In this document: in pieces, positions 1 to 7,844 of the stretch
How the letters are laid out: every line of letters begins with the position of its first letter
Position numbering within the stretch: the first letter of the stretch is position 1
Source: Paenibacillus chitinolyticus NBRC 15660
GTDB taxonomy: Bacteria; Bacillota; Bacilli; Paenibacillales; NBRC-103111
Direction of reading: 5' to 3'
NCBI RefSeq assembly: GCF_000739915.1
Contig: NZ_BBJT01000003.1
Coordinates: 744,001 to 808,000, forward strand
DNA: 64,000 nucleotides
Made by a program: the position numbers and the translations under genes
The notes under the pieces: generated by a model
The model's database searches: none
The model's input: only the letters and a program-made list of their open reading frames with translations
What the model was told of the DNA's origin: nothing

Positions 1-267
1 CGCCGTATTGGCGACAGCGCTCTGAGGTCCGGTGAAGTCTACCAGAACGTCCGCTTTGCTTTCAACCAAAGCCAGCTCCAGATCGTTGGACATTTTAACG
101 CCGCAATCCGGAAGACCCACCAAAGACGCGGCGTCTACCGGACCGGAGGACCGGTCAACGGCAGCCACCAGCTTCAAGGAGGAATCTCCGAGTACCATTT
201 TTACCACTTCACGGCCCATTCGTCCGCTTGCTCCGGCAACCGCTACATTAATTACTTCCTGAGTCAT
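1..267 (-). CDS. dapB: 4-hydroxy-tetrahydrodipicolinate reductase, N-terminal part (cut by window edge)
   Basis: This is the first 89 codons of DapB, which reduces 4-hydroxy-tetrahydrodipicolinate with NAD(P)H in the diaminopimelate/lysine pathway. The reading frame runs off the left edge, so the 3' part is missing. The start is the ATG at 267, preceded by AAAGGCGG at a normal distance. The nucleotide-binding motif VAVAGASGRMGREVVKM is visible near residues 8-24, and VLVDFTGPQSAVANT, a strongly conserved DapB stretch, lies at the end of the fragment. In B. subtilis dapB also follows ypjD, which matches the neighbour here. Identification is firm even though only a third of the protein is seen. 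Confidence 0.95.
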   Translation of the reverse strand, partial: MTQEVINVAVAGASGRMGREVVKMVLGDSSLKLVAAVDRSSGPVDAASLVGLPDCGVKMSNDLELALVESKADVLVDFTGPQSAVANTA

Positions 268-300
268 CACATATACCGCCTTTCTTATCTTGTGCAGTGT

Positions 301-822
301 TTAAGGTTTCAAATACTGGCGCAGTTTCCTGCGGTACTCATCCAGCAGTCCCGCTGCCGCCTTGTTCAGCGGTTCGAGGCGAATGGCCTCTTTGGCCGCG
401 TGTACGGCCAGATCATAGTCGTCTGCCTCCGCGTACGCGGCGGCAAGCTTCAAGTAGGCTTCAGCACTCAGCGGATCCAAAGCAGCCGCCTGCTTCAGCA
501 GACCGATCGCGGTTTGAAGCTGTTCTTTTTCCCGGCTTTGATCCAGACACTTGTCCGCTTCCGCAATCAGAACTTTGGCTTTCAGCGTAGTCAGATGATA
601 CTGATAAGCTTCGCTTTCAGGTTCCAGCTCATAAGCGGCAACCGCATGATCAATCGCTTTTCCGAGTTTTCCGCTCCTGGCGAACGTAATCGAGAGCTTA
701 TAATGGTAGGAAGCGTTGTCTGGCTCCGACAAAACAGCCTTTTCGAACCATGCGATCGCATCTTCGAAATCATTGTTCAAAATAGCCTCGTAAGCCTTCT
801 GAATTTCCTGTTCCCCATCCAT
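301..822 (-). CDS. TPR-repeat protein
   Basis: A 173-residue soluble protein built mainly from tetratricopeptide repeats, which normally mediate protein-protein contacts. Repeat signatures with the usual Y/A/A/P spacing are seen in the first part (AIAWFEKAVLSEPDNASYHY) and at the end (AAYAEADDYDLAVHAAKEAI followed by RLEPLN). I placed the start at the ATG at 822 because GGAAGGAGG lies 8 nt upstream. An upstream in-frame extension to 921 would overlap ypjD and has no ribosome-binding site of its own. It sits between dapB and ypjD, where B. subtilis has no such gene. The partner is unknown. Confidence 0.85.
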   Translation of the reverse strand: MDGEQEIQKAYEAILNNDFEDAIAWFEKAVLSEPDNASYHYKLSITFARSGKLGKAIDHAVAAYELEPESEAYQYHLTTLKAKVLIAEADKCLDQSREKEQLQTAIGLLKQAAALDPLSAEAYLKLAAAYAEADDYDLAVHAAKEAIRLEPLNKAAAGLLDEYRRKLRQYLKP

Positions 823-877
823 TCGTCCATCCTCCTTCCGCCCGCAACAGAGCCGGGGATGGTACAGCATATGAGGG

Positions 878-1216
878 TTAGTCGGAATCGGTGTGTATTT
901 TCGTCCACCTGTCCGCATCACGTGTGTTGAATTTCTTCATCACTTTATCGTGCGCTTCCGTTAAATCAATGCCAAGCGAATTCGCGAAGCAGATGGTAAT
1001 AAATAAGATGTCGCCGAGCTCCAGCTCTATCGAGTTTTCTTCTTCGGATGCCTTTTTGGGTTTCTCACCGAACTGATGATTGACTTCCCTGGCCAATTCC
1101 CCGACTTCCTCGGACATTCTGGCCAGCATGGCAAGAGGACTGAAATATCCCTCTTTGAATTGCGATATGTATGTATCCACTTCCTGCTGCAGATCCTTCA
1201 TTGAACGTTCCGGCAT
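878..1216 (-). CDS. ypjD: MazG-like nucleotide pyrophosphohydrolase YpjD
   Basis: A 112-residue all-alpha nucleotide pyrophosphohydrolase of the MazG/dUTPase-like superfamily, which cleaves (often damaged) NTPs to NMP and pyrophosphate. The Mg-binding acidic clusters are visible: EEVGELAREVNH (around residues 36-47) and ELELGDILF (around 65-73), the paired ExxE and ExxD motifs of the family. The start ATG at 1216 has AGAGAGG upstream. Gene order ypjD-dapB is the same as in B. subtilis. Substrate cannot be told from sequence. Confidence 0.92.
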   Translation of the reverse strand: MPERSMKDLQQEVDTYISQFKEGYFSPLAMLARMSEEVGELAREVNHQFGEKPKKASEEENSIELELGDILFITICFANSLGIDLTEAHDKVMKKFNTRDADRWTKIHTDSD

Positions 1217-1390
1217 AATACGGCCTCTCTTTCCTTCCAGCCTAACTTCAATCTTATCAACATCTTATTATAGACTCGTTTTTATTGCAATTTTCGATTT
1301 TCGGACAACACTTTCCTTGTATGACATTTAGGGTAGAGGGAAAACCAAAGATAAGCAGCAAACGAAGCCAACCAGGAAGGCGGGAATCAG

Positions 1391-1822
1391 ATGAAACGGC
1401 TGTACAGTTTTTTACTCTGCGTTATGATGTTTTTGACCGTTAGCGGTACCTGCATCGCACAATCCGCTGAGCGCGGCATAAAAGGAGAACCCGGAACGCT
1501 CGGTTACCCGGATCAAAAGCCCTCATCTTACGGAACTCAGCAGATCAAATCAGGCATAAGCGGCTCCACCGGAACGTCCGATCCGTCTCAGTATTCAAAC
1601 GGCGGCGTAGGCACAAGTCTGCCCCAGCCTCCATTAAACCCTGTTCCCAAGCCGGGAGACTATCCTCCATCCAAAAAGTACAACGTCAACCTGATGCCGT
1701 TCGATTCCAAAGTATCGGATTCCGCGAGGAGAGACGATCCGACCTGGGACTGGCTGGGCTTCATCGGTGTGCTCGGTTTAGCCGGATTTATCGGCAAATA
1801 CCGCAAAAAAGAATTTTATTAG
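1391..1822 (+). CDS. small secreted protein with C-terminal membrane anchor
   Basis: A 143-residue protein I do not recognise as a named family. It begins with a typical signal peptide (MKRLYSFLLCVMMFLTVSGTCIAQS). A long low-complexity middle rich in Gly, Pro, Ser and Tyr follows. It ends in WDWLGFIGVLGLAGFIGKYRKKE, a WGxxGxxGLxGL-type hydrophobic segment followed by basic residues, which looks like a C-terminal membrane anchor. AGGAAGG lies 10 nt before the ATG. It is one of the few plus-strand genes here and is closed by its own terminator at 1841-1878, so it is probably monocistronic. Exported and surface-attached is an inference from topology only. Confidence 0.8.
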   Translation: MKRLYSFLLCVMMFLTVSGTCIAQSAERGIKGEPGTLGYPDQKPSSYGTQQIKSGISGSTGTSDPSQYSNGGVGTSLPQPPLNPVPKPGDYPPSKKYNVNLMPFDSKVSDSARRDDPTWDWLGFIGVLGLAGFIGKYRKKEFY

Positions 1823-1840
1823 CGTCCTCTCTACCTATGC

Positions 1841-1878
1841 AAAAAAACAGGCCAAGGAAAGGAATCCGGCCTGTTTTT
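1841..1878 (+). terminator. Rho-independent terminator after the secreted protein gene
   Basis: An inverted repeat AAAAACAGGCC ... GGCCTGTTTTTC with a 13-nt loop, ending in a T run, lies 20 nt past the stop at 1822. The A run on the other side could also let it work weakly on the minus strand, but no minus-strand gene ends here. Confidence 0.8.
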
Positions 1879-1993
1879 CCCTATGATCCGCAGAAACAAT
1901 CAAGTCGCCTCCGGCGCCCGGATGACAACGGACCCGAATTTCATTACAATAGGATTGGTGATTAGTGGCAAGTCAGGGAAGGAGGAGAAAACA

Positions 1994-2872
1994 ATGGCAC
2001 TGGCATTAAAAGATAAGACAATGCCGTATTTGAAGCAGTTCTTGCCGATCGCATTCGGAACCGCCATCTTTTCGTTCGGAGTCCATTATTTTGTCATTCC
2101 CAATGAGTTGATGGAAGGCGGGCTCACGGGCATATCGCTGCTTCTGCACTATATTTTCCTGCTTCCGCCTTCCGCGACGACGCTCGTTCTGAATGTGCCT
2201 CTCTTTTACTTGGGATGGAGGCATTTCGGCTCTAAAGCTATGGTCTACACGATTTTCGGTTCTCTTTCGTCTTCGTTTTTCTTATGGGTGATGGAAATCA
2301 TGATCGGAAAAGGATGGATTATCCCTTTTGCCACCAAGCAGGATTATTTGCTTGCCGCCTTATATGCGGGTTTTACGATAGGCTTGGGACTCGGAATCGT
2401 ATTCCGTTTCGGGGGAACGACCGGGGGATCGGATATTCTTGCCCAACTGGGCAACAAGTGGAAAGGATGGAGTGTCGGGCAGGTCATCCTGCTGATCGAC
2501 CTCATCGTTATCGGCACGTCTTTACTCTACATACCGAAGGAAAAAGTACTCTACTCGCTGGTCAGCGTGTTTATCGGCTCCAAAATGATTGATTACATCA
2601 CGGAAGGCTCGCATTCCGCCAAAGCCTTTACGATCATTACCAATGAAGCGGAAAACGTGTCTCAGGCGATTCAAAAGGAATTGGACCGGGGCGTCACTCT
2701 TTTTCCGGCTAAAGGGGCTTTCTCCCGTCAAGAGAAAGAAGTGGTCTACTGCGTGGTCTACCGACAGGAAATGCGGCGGCTCAAGGAACTGGTTAAATCC
2801 ATTGACCCCACCGCATTCATTATTATCAATGAAGTGCACGAAGTATTGGGAGAAGGCTTCAAGGTTGACTAG
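1994..2872 (+). CDS. ypjC: YitT-family membrane protein (YpjC-like)
   Basis: A 292-residue integral membrane protein of the YitT/DUF161 family with a C-terminal cytoplasmic DUF2179 domain. About five hydrophobic segments fill residues 15-180; a glycine-rich GTTGGSDILAQL segment typical of the family lies near residue 145. The soluble tail (from KAFTIITNEAENV onward) is the DUF2179 part. The start ATG at 1994 follows AAGGAGGAG at 6 nt; the frame is open further upstream to 1883 but without a ribosome-binding site and across the preceding terminator. B. subtilis has ypjC at this place, on the same strand as ypjB, whereas here the two are convergent and overlap by 4 bp. Transport role unproven. 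Confidence 0.9.
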   Translation: MALALKDKTMPYLKQFLPIAFGTAIFSFGVHYFVIPNELMEGGLTGISLLLHYIFLLPPSATTLVLNVPLFYLGWRHFGSKAMVYTIFGSLSSSFFLWVMEIMIGKGWIIPFATKQDYLLAALYAGFTIGLGLGIVFRFGGTTGGSDILAQLGNKWKGWSVGQVILLIDLIVIGTSLLYIPKEKVLYSLVSVFIGSKMIDYITEGSHSAKAFTIITNEAENVSQAIQKELDRGVTLFPAKGAFSRQEKEVVYCVVYRQEMRRLKELVKSIDPTAFIIINEVHEVLGEGFKVD

Positions 2873-3738
2873 AAGCCTTCTCTATTTTTATGCCGGACGG
2901 TATCGTAGCCGGGCTTTAACCGGAACATCCGCCAGCCGGCAAAGAGCAGGACGCCGATAATGAACGCGCCGACGACAAGCGACCAGAATACGGGCTCCTG
3001 CGTGTCGGGCAGCGGCAGGAAAGCTTCACGGTCGGAGCGGCCGAATATCCCGTCGATTGTCCTGCCGAACTCTCCCGAGGCTTGAAGTAAATTCGTTTTG
3101 TCCAGTGCCGGAGCGGCCAATCCCTTTCTCATAAACATGAGCAAGGAATCCAGCTTCTCCACTTCCGCAGGAGCACGGCTGATCAGCAGCGCCGGTCGGA
3201 TGGTCGACATATGCCGGTACAGCTTGTTGTAGTCCAGTAGAGCTTCAAGCTTTTTTCGGGCCGCTACATTCGTCTCAATCCGTTTCAAGTCATCTTTGAT
3301 AAGCTTGTAGTACTGGAGCCACATGGGCTGTCCCCGGTGAGTGAGCGCGTCGGCGGCCAGTCTAATCTTGGCGGCGGCAAAGCGCCCTTCATCCTGGGAA
3401 AAGGAAACAGAGGCATAAGTTTTCTTCGCCCCCGTAATCGTTTCCGTCAGTGCATGCAAACCTTCTATCGTAATCGAACCGTCATACGTCAGCTTAGTCG
3501 CAAGTTCTCCGAGCTGTTCGAGTTCGATTCTGGCTTCCGTCGTTTTCCCCTGTTCCGACAGCTTGTACAGCTCCTCTGCGGCTTCATTCAAGGATTCAGC
3601 CGTCTTCATTTGAACCGGAGTCATCGATGCCGCGGGAACTGCTTCTCTCGGGGCCGGCCCACAACCAACCGCCGCCGAAGCGAAGATTGCCCATGCTCCG
3701 AGCAATCCGATGATCCGCTTGCAAGAACTAAACAACAT
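2869..3738 (-). CDS. ypjB: sporulation protein YpjB
   Basis: A 289-residue YpjB-family protein, linked in B. subtilis to the sporulation programme. It has an N-terminal export signal (GLLGAWAIFASAAVGCG; the Cys could be lipidated, although the lipobox is poor), a long helical extracytoplasmic region, and a C-terminal transmembrane helix (FWSLVVGAFIIGVLLFAGW) followed by a short basic tail. The start ATG at 3738 has GGAGGG 8 nt upstream, but that site is buried in a perfect hairpin (see 3737-3781). Its 3' end overlaps yitT by 4 bp on the opposite strand. Molecular function is not known. Confidence 0.88.
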   Translation of the reverse strand: MLFSSCKRIIGLLGAWAIFASAAVGCGPAPREAVPAASMTPVQMKTAESLNEAAEELYKLSEQGKTTEARIELEQLGELATKLTYDGSITIEGLHALTETITGAKKTYASVSFSQDEGRFAAAKIRLAADALTHRGQPMWLQYYKLIKDDLKRIETNVAARKKLEALLDYNKLYRHMSTIRPALLISRAPAEVEKLDSLLMFMRKGLAAPALDKTNLLQASGEFGRTIDGIFGRSDREAFLPLPDTQEPVFWSLVVGAFIIGVLLFAGWRMFRLKPGYDTVRHKNREGF

Positions 3739-3781
3739 GTGGACATCCCTCCTACCACATCATATGGAGGGATGTCCACAT
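3737..3781 (-). promoter_or_regulatory. 16-bp perfect hairpin burying the ypjB ribosome-binding site
   Basis: Positions 3737-3752 and 3766-3781 are perfect reverse complements (16 bp) with a 13-nt loop. On the minus-strand mRNA the second arm contains the GGAGGG Shine-Dalgarno of ypjB and runs into its AUG. The first arm starts right after the ypjA stop codon at 3782-3784. There is no U run after it, so it is not a good intrinsic terminator. The layout predicts translational control or coupling of ypjB to ypjA translation; that is inference. Confidence 0.75.
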
Positions 3782-4441
3782 TTAGACCTTGCGGAGCCGG
3801 TGTTTTTGATAAGGCAGACAGGCAAGAGCCGCAAGAATGCCTGCTGCGCTTAATCCGATGGTAAACCACTGGATCGTGTCCAGATGCGGCATTAGTACCT
3901 CGGAAAGTCTGGGAAAGATCCCTTTCGTATAGTCCATCCAATCGTTCGCAAATGCCCAGACAGCCACCAGCAGCACGGCGGAAACCGAGTAAGTCATCAC
4001 TGAGGCGAATAAAAGCACTTCAATCGCCATACCCAAATGAGAAAGAGTAAGCATCCAATCCTGCCAGGCGACGGGGTCTCCCAGCGCATAACCGGACCAG
4101 ATCATGGCTACGGCCCAGATGCCGTATTTAAAGGAAGTCACGAGACCGAACGCTTCAATAAATCCCCGCAGCAGTGACCGTTTCCCCAAACCGACTCCGG
4201 TCGTCCGCTCATCTCTTAACAAATACAGCAAGGTTAGCGTAAAAAACAGGCTTGCCGTCGGACTATCCGGAACAAAGGGCAGGTACCAGGCAGGCTCGAA
4301 ATCATACGTATCTATTAACTGATATTTATACCAGTAGTAGCCGTAAACGGTTCCTAAAGCATTAATCCAAAACAGCAGCCATAGCATAGGCCGGCTTCTC
4401 AAGAGAGTAAGTGCCTGATGCAGGGTGGCGTTATTTCTCAT
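3782..4441 (-). CDS. ypjA: DUF1405 membrane protein YpjA
   Basis: A 219-residue membrane protein of the DUF1405/YpjA family with about six hydrophobic segments. The family hallmark VYGYYWYKYQL is followed by PFVPDSPTASLFFTLTLLYLL. I chose the ATG at 4441 because GAGGGGAG lies 7 nt upstream. The frame stays open to 4540, but that extension would cross the qcr terminator at 4497-4531. It is directly downstream of qcrC in B. subtilis too, but here a strong terminator separates them. Function is unknown. Confidence 0.88.
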   Translation of the reverse strand: MRNNATLHQALTLLRSRPMLWLLFWINALGTVYGYYWYKYQLIDTYDFEPAWYLPFVPDSPTASLFFTLTLLYLLRDERTTGVGLGKRSLLRGFIEAFGLVTSFKYGIWAVAMIWSGYALGDPVAWQDWMLTLSHLGMAIEVLLFASVMTYSVSAVLLVAVWAFANDWMDYTKGIFPRLSEVLMPHLDTIQWFTIGLSAAGILAALACLPYQKHRLRKV

Positions 4442-4496
4442 CGTTCTGCTCCCCTCGGAAATCCGGCTAACGGATCTCTTGCGTACATTTCGTTTT

Positions 4497-4531
4497 ACAA
4501 AAAAACCTGACCGTCTGCGTACGGTCAGGTT
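4497..4531 (-). terminator. Rho-independent terminator of the qcrABC operon
   Basis: An 11-bp perfect stem (4504-4514 with 4521-4531, 6-nt loop) is followed on the minus strand by a seven-T run. It begins 12 nt after the qcrC stop codon, so it should end the qcr transcript. ypjA would then need its own promoter or readthrough. Confidence 0.88.
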
Positions 4532-4542
4532 CTTAGACATGC

Positions 4543-5433
4543 TTATTGGGCTTTCTTTTGTTTAGCAAGCCAGTCAGCCAGTTTGTCCAAATCGGCATCG
4601 GTTAACCCTTTGGCGATGTTGTCTTTATACTGAGGCTGCATGCCCCCCTGGCCGTTCTTGATGATGTTCATGATCTGTTCCTTATCATGCTTGTCGCCCA
4701 CACCGCGAAGTGCCGGGATTCCGTTGTTCGGCATCCCTTTCAGGTCGCCGCCATGACAAGATACACAGGTCGCTTTCTTGTAAATCTCAGCTGCCGGGTC
4801 GTCCGCTGCGACGACGCCTGCCGCTTTCTGCTGCTGTCCGCCACCGCCGGAAGCGGCGCCTCCGGCTGCTTTCTTCTCTTTCATTTCTTCTTCACGTTTG
4901 ATGTGCTCCGGAATCGTGTTAGTCGCTTTCAATTCCAACTGGTAATGGTGCCAGGAGGTATACGTCAAGTATGCGGAAGCGATTAACGTCAGAAGCGCCA
5001 GAGAAGAAGCGATCGGGCGTCTGTAAAACCGGCGCTCTTTCCCTGTATCCAGGAAAGGTGCCAGAAGAAGTCCGCCGAACATCAGTCCGGGTACGATCAG
5101 CGTACCGATAACGACGTACTGATCCGATGTATACGGATATTTCAGCAGTTGGTACATAAACAGGAAGTACCAGTCCGGAATCGGAATAAAGGATGTGTTC
5201 TTAGGATCAGCCGGGTAGCCGAGCGGCGCCGGTTCTGAAATAACCAGACACAATACACCGACCAGAAATACAACGGCAACCATCCATTCTTTCAATAGAA
5301 AGTTCGGAATGAACGCTTCGGATTTCCCCGGATAAGACGAATAATCCGGAGGTACGGTGTTTTTTACTGTTTTCTTAACACGAGAATCGCCTACATAGAC
5401 GACTTTCTCGCCATCTTTTTGTCCGTGAGCCAC
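4543..5433 (-). CDS. qcrC: menaquinol:cytochrome c reductase, subunit IV-cytochrome c fusion
   Basis: This 296-residue protein is the Bacillales-type fusion of a b6f subunit-IV-like part with a C-terminal cytochrome c domain. The first 170 residues hold three or so transmembrane helices with the quinol-site signature PDWYFLFMYQLLKYP. A Gly/Gln-rich linker follows, then the heme-c site CVSCH at residues 223-227 and a likely axial Met in GGMQPQ near 265. The start is a GTG at 5433 with GGAGGG 7 nt upstream. The cytochrome domain is expected on the outer face of the membrane, with heme attached by the Res system encoded at 59.8-63.3 kb. Third gene of qcrABC. Confidence 0.96.
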   Translation of the reverse strand: MAHGQKDGEKVVYVGDSRVKKTVKNTVPPDYSSYPGKSEAFIPNFLLKEWMVAVVFLVGVLCLVISEPAPLGYPADPKNTSFIPIPDWYFLFMYQLLKYPYTSDQYVVIGTLIVPGLMFGGLLLAPFLDTGKERRFYRRPIASSLALLTLIASAYLTYTSWHHYQLELKATNTIPEHIKREEEMKEKKAAGGAASGGGGQQQKAAGVVAADDPAAEIYKKATCVSCHGGDLKGMPNNGIPALRGVGDKHDKEQIMNIIKNGQGGMQPQYKDNIAKGLTDADLDKLADWLAKQKKAQ

Positions 5434-5453
5434 TTAAGTACCCTCCTTTCATT

Positions 5454-6125
5454 TTATAGCGGTCCGGAAATCCCCTGCCTGCGAATCATCAAGAAGTGTC
5501 CGGCCAGTAATGCGAGGAGAGCTGCAGGTAGGAAGAACACGTGAAGTGCGAAGAATCTCGTCAGCGTCTGCGCACCTACAATATCTCCACCCTGCAGGAA
5601 CGTTTGAACGTATTGGCCCAAGAATGGGATCGATGCCGCGATCTTGATCCCTACTTGCGTAGCATAGTAGGCTTTGTTATCCCAAGGAAGCAGGTAACCG
5701 GTAAAACCAAGACCAAGCATAACAAAGAAGATCAGCATGCCGACGACCCAGTTCATTTCACGAGGCGCTTTGTACGAACCCGTGAAGAAAACGCGGAGCG
5801 TATGTAACAGCATCATAACGATAACAAGGGATGCTCCCCAGTGGTGCATACCGCGCACGATAACGCCGAATGCTACCTGGTGCTGCAAATAGTCAACGCT
5901 TGCATAAGCGTTGATAATGTCCGGTGTATAATACATCGTCAGGAACATACCGGACAAAATTTGAATTACAGTGACAAAGAACGTCAGACCGCCGAAACAA
6001 TAAACGAAAGCGGAAAAATGGTGAGCCGGGTTGACGTGTTCGGGAACCTCGTGATCGGCTACGTCCCTCCAGATCGGCGTGATATCTAGACGTTCGTCGA
6101 TCCAGTTGTACATATTTTTAAACAT
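5454..6125 (-). CDS. qcrB: menaquinol:cytochrome c reductase cytochrome b subunit
   Basis: A 223-residue cytochrome b6-type subunit with four transmembrane helices carrying the heme-ligand histidines (for example in VRGMHHWGAS and LLHTLRVFF). Cys43, in FVYCFGG, matches the position that covalently holds an extra heme in b6f-type and Bacillus QcrB proteins. The gene lies 18 nt after qcrA and 20 nt before qcrC, in a tight operon. It oxidises menaquinol within the membrane complex. Confidence 0.97.
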   Translation of the reverse strand: MFKNMYNWIDERLDITPIWRDVADHEVPEHVNPAHHFSAFVYCFGGLTFFVTVIQILSGMFLTMYYTPDIINAYASVDYLQHQVAFGVIVRGMHHWGASLVIVMMLLHTLRVFFTGSYKAPREMNWVVGMLIFFVMLGLGFTGYLLPWDNKAYYATQVGIKIAASIPFLGQYVQTFLQGGDIVGAQTLTRFFALHVFFLPAALLALLAGHFLMIRRQGISGPL

Positions 6126-6143
6126 CTGATCGTTACGCCCTCC

Positions 6144-6689
6144 TTATTTCGCCCTTGTGTTAGCGTGCAGCTGTCCCAGATAGACGAATCCTTTATCGAT
6201 TTTTACGTCGTATTCGTCCAGCGGAGCTGGAGCTACCGCAAGGTTTTTGCCGTCAGCGGTGTAATGCGCGCCGTGGCATGGGCAAAAATACTGGTTTTTG
6301 TACTCCGGATTGTTGTTCCAGTTAACCGTACAACCCAAGTGCTTACATGTCGGGTTCAAGGCGAAGATTTTGCCGTCTTGACCCTTGGTGATCCATGCGG
6401 TCAGTTCCACATCGCTCTCGTACCAGCCGTCCACCTGATGGACCTGAAACGTGAATGATGTGGGCTCATTCGTAATTTTGGCTTCTTCAACTACTTTGAT
6501 CCAATCCGAAGCCTTCTTCGGCTGAAGCACCGGATCCACCGCGAATCTCAGCATTGGAGCTACCATACCGGCCGCCATGAAAGCGGTGGTACCGCCGAGC
6601 GTGTACGAAAGAAACTGGCGGCGGGACATTTGACGCCGTACTACTGGCTTCTTGCCATGGTGCTCATTCGAATTGTTGCGTTCACTCAT
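6144..6689 (-). CDS. qcrA: menaquinol:cytochrome c reductase Rieske iron-sulfur subunit
   Basis: A 181-residue Rieske protein. The 2Fe-2S ligands are in CKHLGC and CPCHGAHY. The N-terminus has a twin-arginine motif (SRRQFLSY) followed by a hydrophobic helix, so the folded cluster domain is probably moved across the membrane by Tat and stays anchored. I chose the ATG at 6689 (MSERNN) with AGGGGGG about 11 nt upstream; the frame extends to 6734 without support. First gene of the operon. Confidence 0.96.
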   Translation of the reverse strand: MSERNNSNEHHGKKPVVRRQMSRRQFLSYTLGGTTAFMAAGMVAPMLRFAVDPVLQPKKASDWIKVVEEAKITNEPTSFTFQVHQVDGWYESDVELTAWITKGQDGKIFALNPTCKHLGCTVNWNNNPEYKNQYFCPCHGAHYTADGKNLAVAPAPLDEYDVKIDKGFVYLGQLHANTRAK

Positions 6690-6784
6690 TTCGCGTGCTA
6701 CCCCCCTAAGCCATTCAATTTGTCGGCATGACAAATCGAACCTATATCACGTGTCGTTCGACATTATCTTACACTTCATAGACT

Positions 6785-6806
6785 AGGACATTACTAATAA
6801 TATCCT
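6785..6806. promoter_or_regulatory. imperfect 22-bp palindrome upstream of qcrA
   Basis: The sequence from 6785 to 6806 reads almost the same on both strands (9 of 11 positions per arm pair, AT-rich). It lies about 95 bp upstream of qcrA in a 255-bp non-coding stretch with no other clear feature. It could be a regulator site, but I could not match it to a known box. Confidence 0.3.
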
Positions 6807-6944
6807 ACGACCTTTGGGGCGTCAAGGATGTAGCCGCAAGGTCTTGGGAGTGCCTTCTCGGGTTGTGTTGCGATTTTAACAAAATTGTCACAATTTCCCC
6901 CGGGAAACACGCCATCCTTTTTATCTTTACCAAATTTTCGAATT

Positions 6945-7394
6945 CTAACGAATCTCTTCAGATTTTTTTGAAAACCAGAGCTGTTCGATCCGTTCCCCTA
7001 TCTCTTTCTTCGCTTCCTGTCCGGGATACCGCAGCGCCTCGGGGGAAATGTGTACGATCAGATCCGCATTCTGCAGCTGCCAGGCCCCGATCTCCGGATG
7101 TGCGGTTACCACGACGACATAAGTGAAACCGGCCTTCCTTAGCTGCCCGCAGGTCCTTTCCACGTATTCACGATCCGTATCCTCCGGGGTGCAGTAATGG
7201 AGAGCCGGGTACGTGACGACTCTTCCTTTGTAAGGTATCTCCAGCACGTCCAGGACGTCCCTGAGGCTTTCCAGGGCATCTCCCGCTTCCCAGGGCTGCT
7301 CCCCGCCGCCTAACCCCGTAACGGGAAGCAGACAGGTGTCCAAATACGGCTGCAGATCCGTCCAGTCTTTTTCCGTAATTTCGCTAAACTTCAT
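6945..7394 (-). CDS. ypiF: DUF2487 protein YpiF
   Basis: A 149-residue soluble protein with the length and character of YpiF (DUF2487), which in B. subtilis is also immediately upstream of qcrA. Characteristic stretches are TYPALHYCTPEDTDREYVERT and a mixed alpha/beta core with FTYVVVVTAHPEIG. AAGGGGAG precedes the ATG at 7394. No biochemical role is established. Confidence 0.9.
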   Translation of the reverse strand: MKFSEITEKDWTDLQPYLDTCLLPVTGLGGGEQPWEAGDALESLRDVLDVLEIPYKGRVVTYPALHYCTPEDTDREYVERTCGQLRKAGFTYVVVVTAHPEIGAWQLQNADLIVHISPEALRYPGQEAKKEIGERIEQLWFSKKSEEIR

Positions 7395-7473
7395 CGTTCT
7401 CTCCCCTTCCGGTCAATAGAGCTACTTTACCATATCGGGACAAACGCCGGGTACCCTTTTTATCCCGTGAAAA

Positions 7474-7540
7474 TCAAAAAACCCCCTCCTTCCGCAGAAA
7501 CGCATCCACCTGGATGGTCCGCAAGAAAGAGAGGGTAATG
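7474..7540 (-). terminator. possible terminator after the IDEAL-domain gene
   Basis: On the minus strand, a CCCTCTCTTTC stretch can pair imperfectly with GGAAGGAGGG, and the second arm runs straight into six T residues. It lies 60 nt after the stop at 7602. The stem contains bulges, so this is a weak call. Confidence 0.4.
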
Positions 7541-7601
7541 ACGGGACATGCCCGGTTGCGGCAGTCCTGTTTTTTAACAAGTTTTGTGACAACAGGGCAG
7601 C

Positions 7602-7790
7602 CTAGCTGGGGGATTGGATGGATTTGAGTTCGGCGGTAAGCGCTAGAAATGTAGCTTCATCACCCTCGGCTAGAGCGCTGTCAATCTGTTGATAGAGATG
7701 ATTTTCTTTATATTTCCGCATGGCGTCGTCCATTACCAATTCAGCGATCAGACCCAGCAGCGCTTCATTTGAAACATTCATTCTTCCCAT
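7602..7790 (-). CDS. small IDEAL-domain protein (YpiB C-terminal-like)
   Basis: A 62-residue protein that is essentially one IDEAL domain: LYQQIDSALAEGDEATFLAL shows the IDxAL and FxxLTxEL pattern. In B. subtilis the neighbouring ypiB has a UPF0302 domain followed by an IDEAL domain; only the IDEAL half is present here. The start ATG at 7790 has TGGAGGT 8 nt upstream, so it is a complete gene rather than a remnant. IDEAL domains often act as short peptide docking elements, but no partner is indicated. Confidence 0.8.
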   Translation of the reverse strand: MGRMNVSNEALLGLIAELVMDDAMRKYKENHLYQQIDSALAEGDEATFLALTAELKSIQSPS

Positions 7791-7844
7791 AGGGATCTAC
7801 CTCCAGGTATCGTCCGCACAATGCAGAGCAGCGATAGGATTGTA

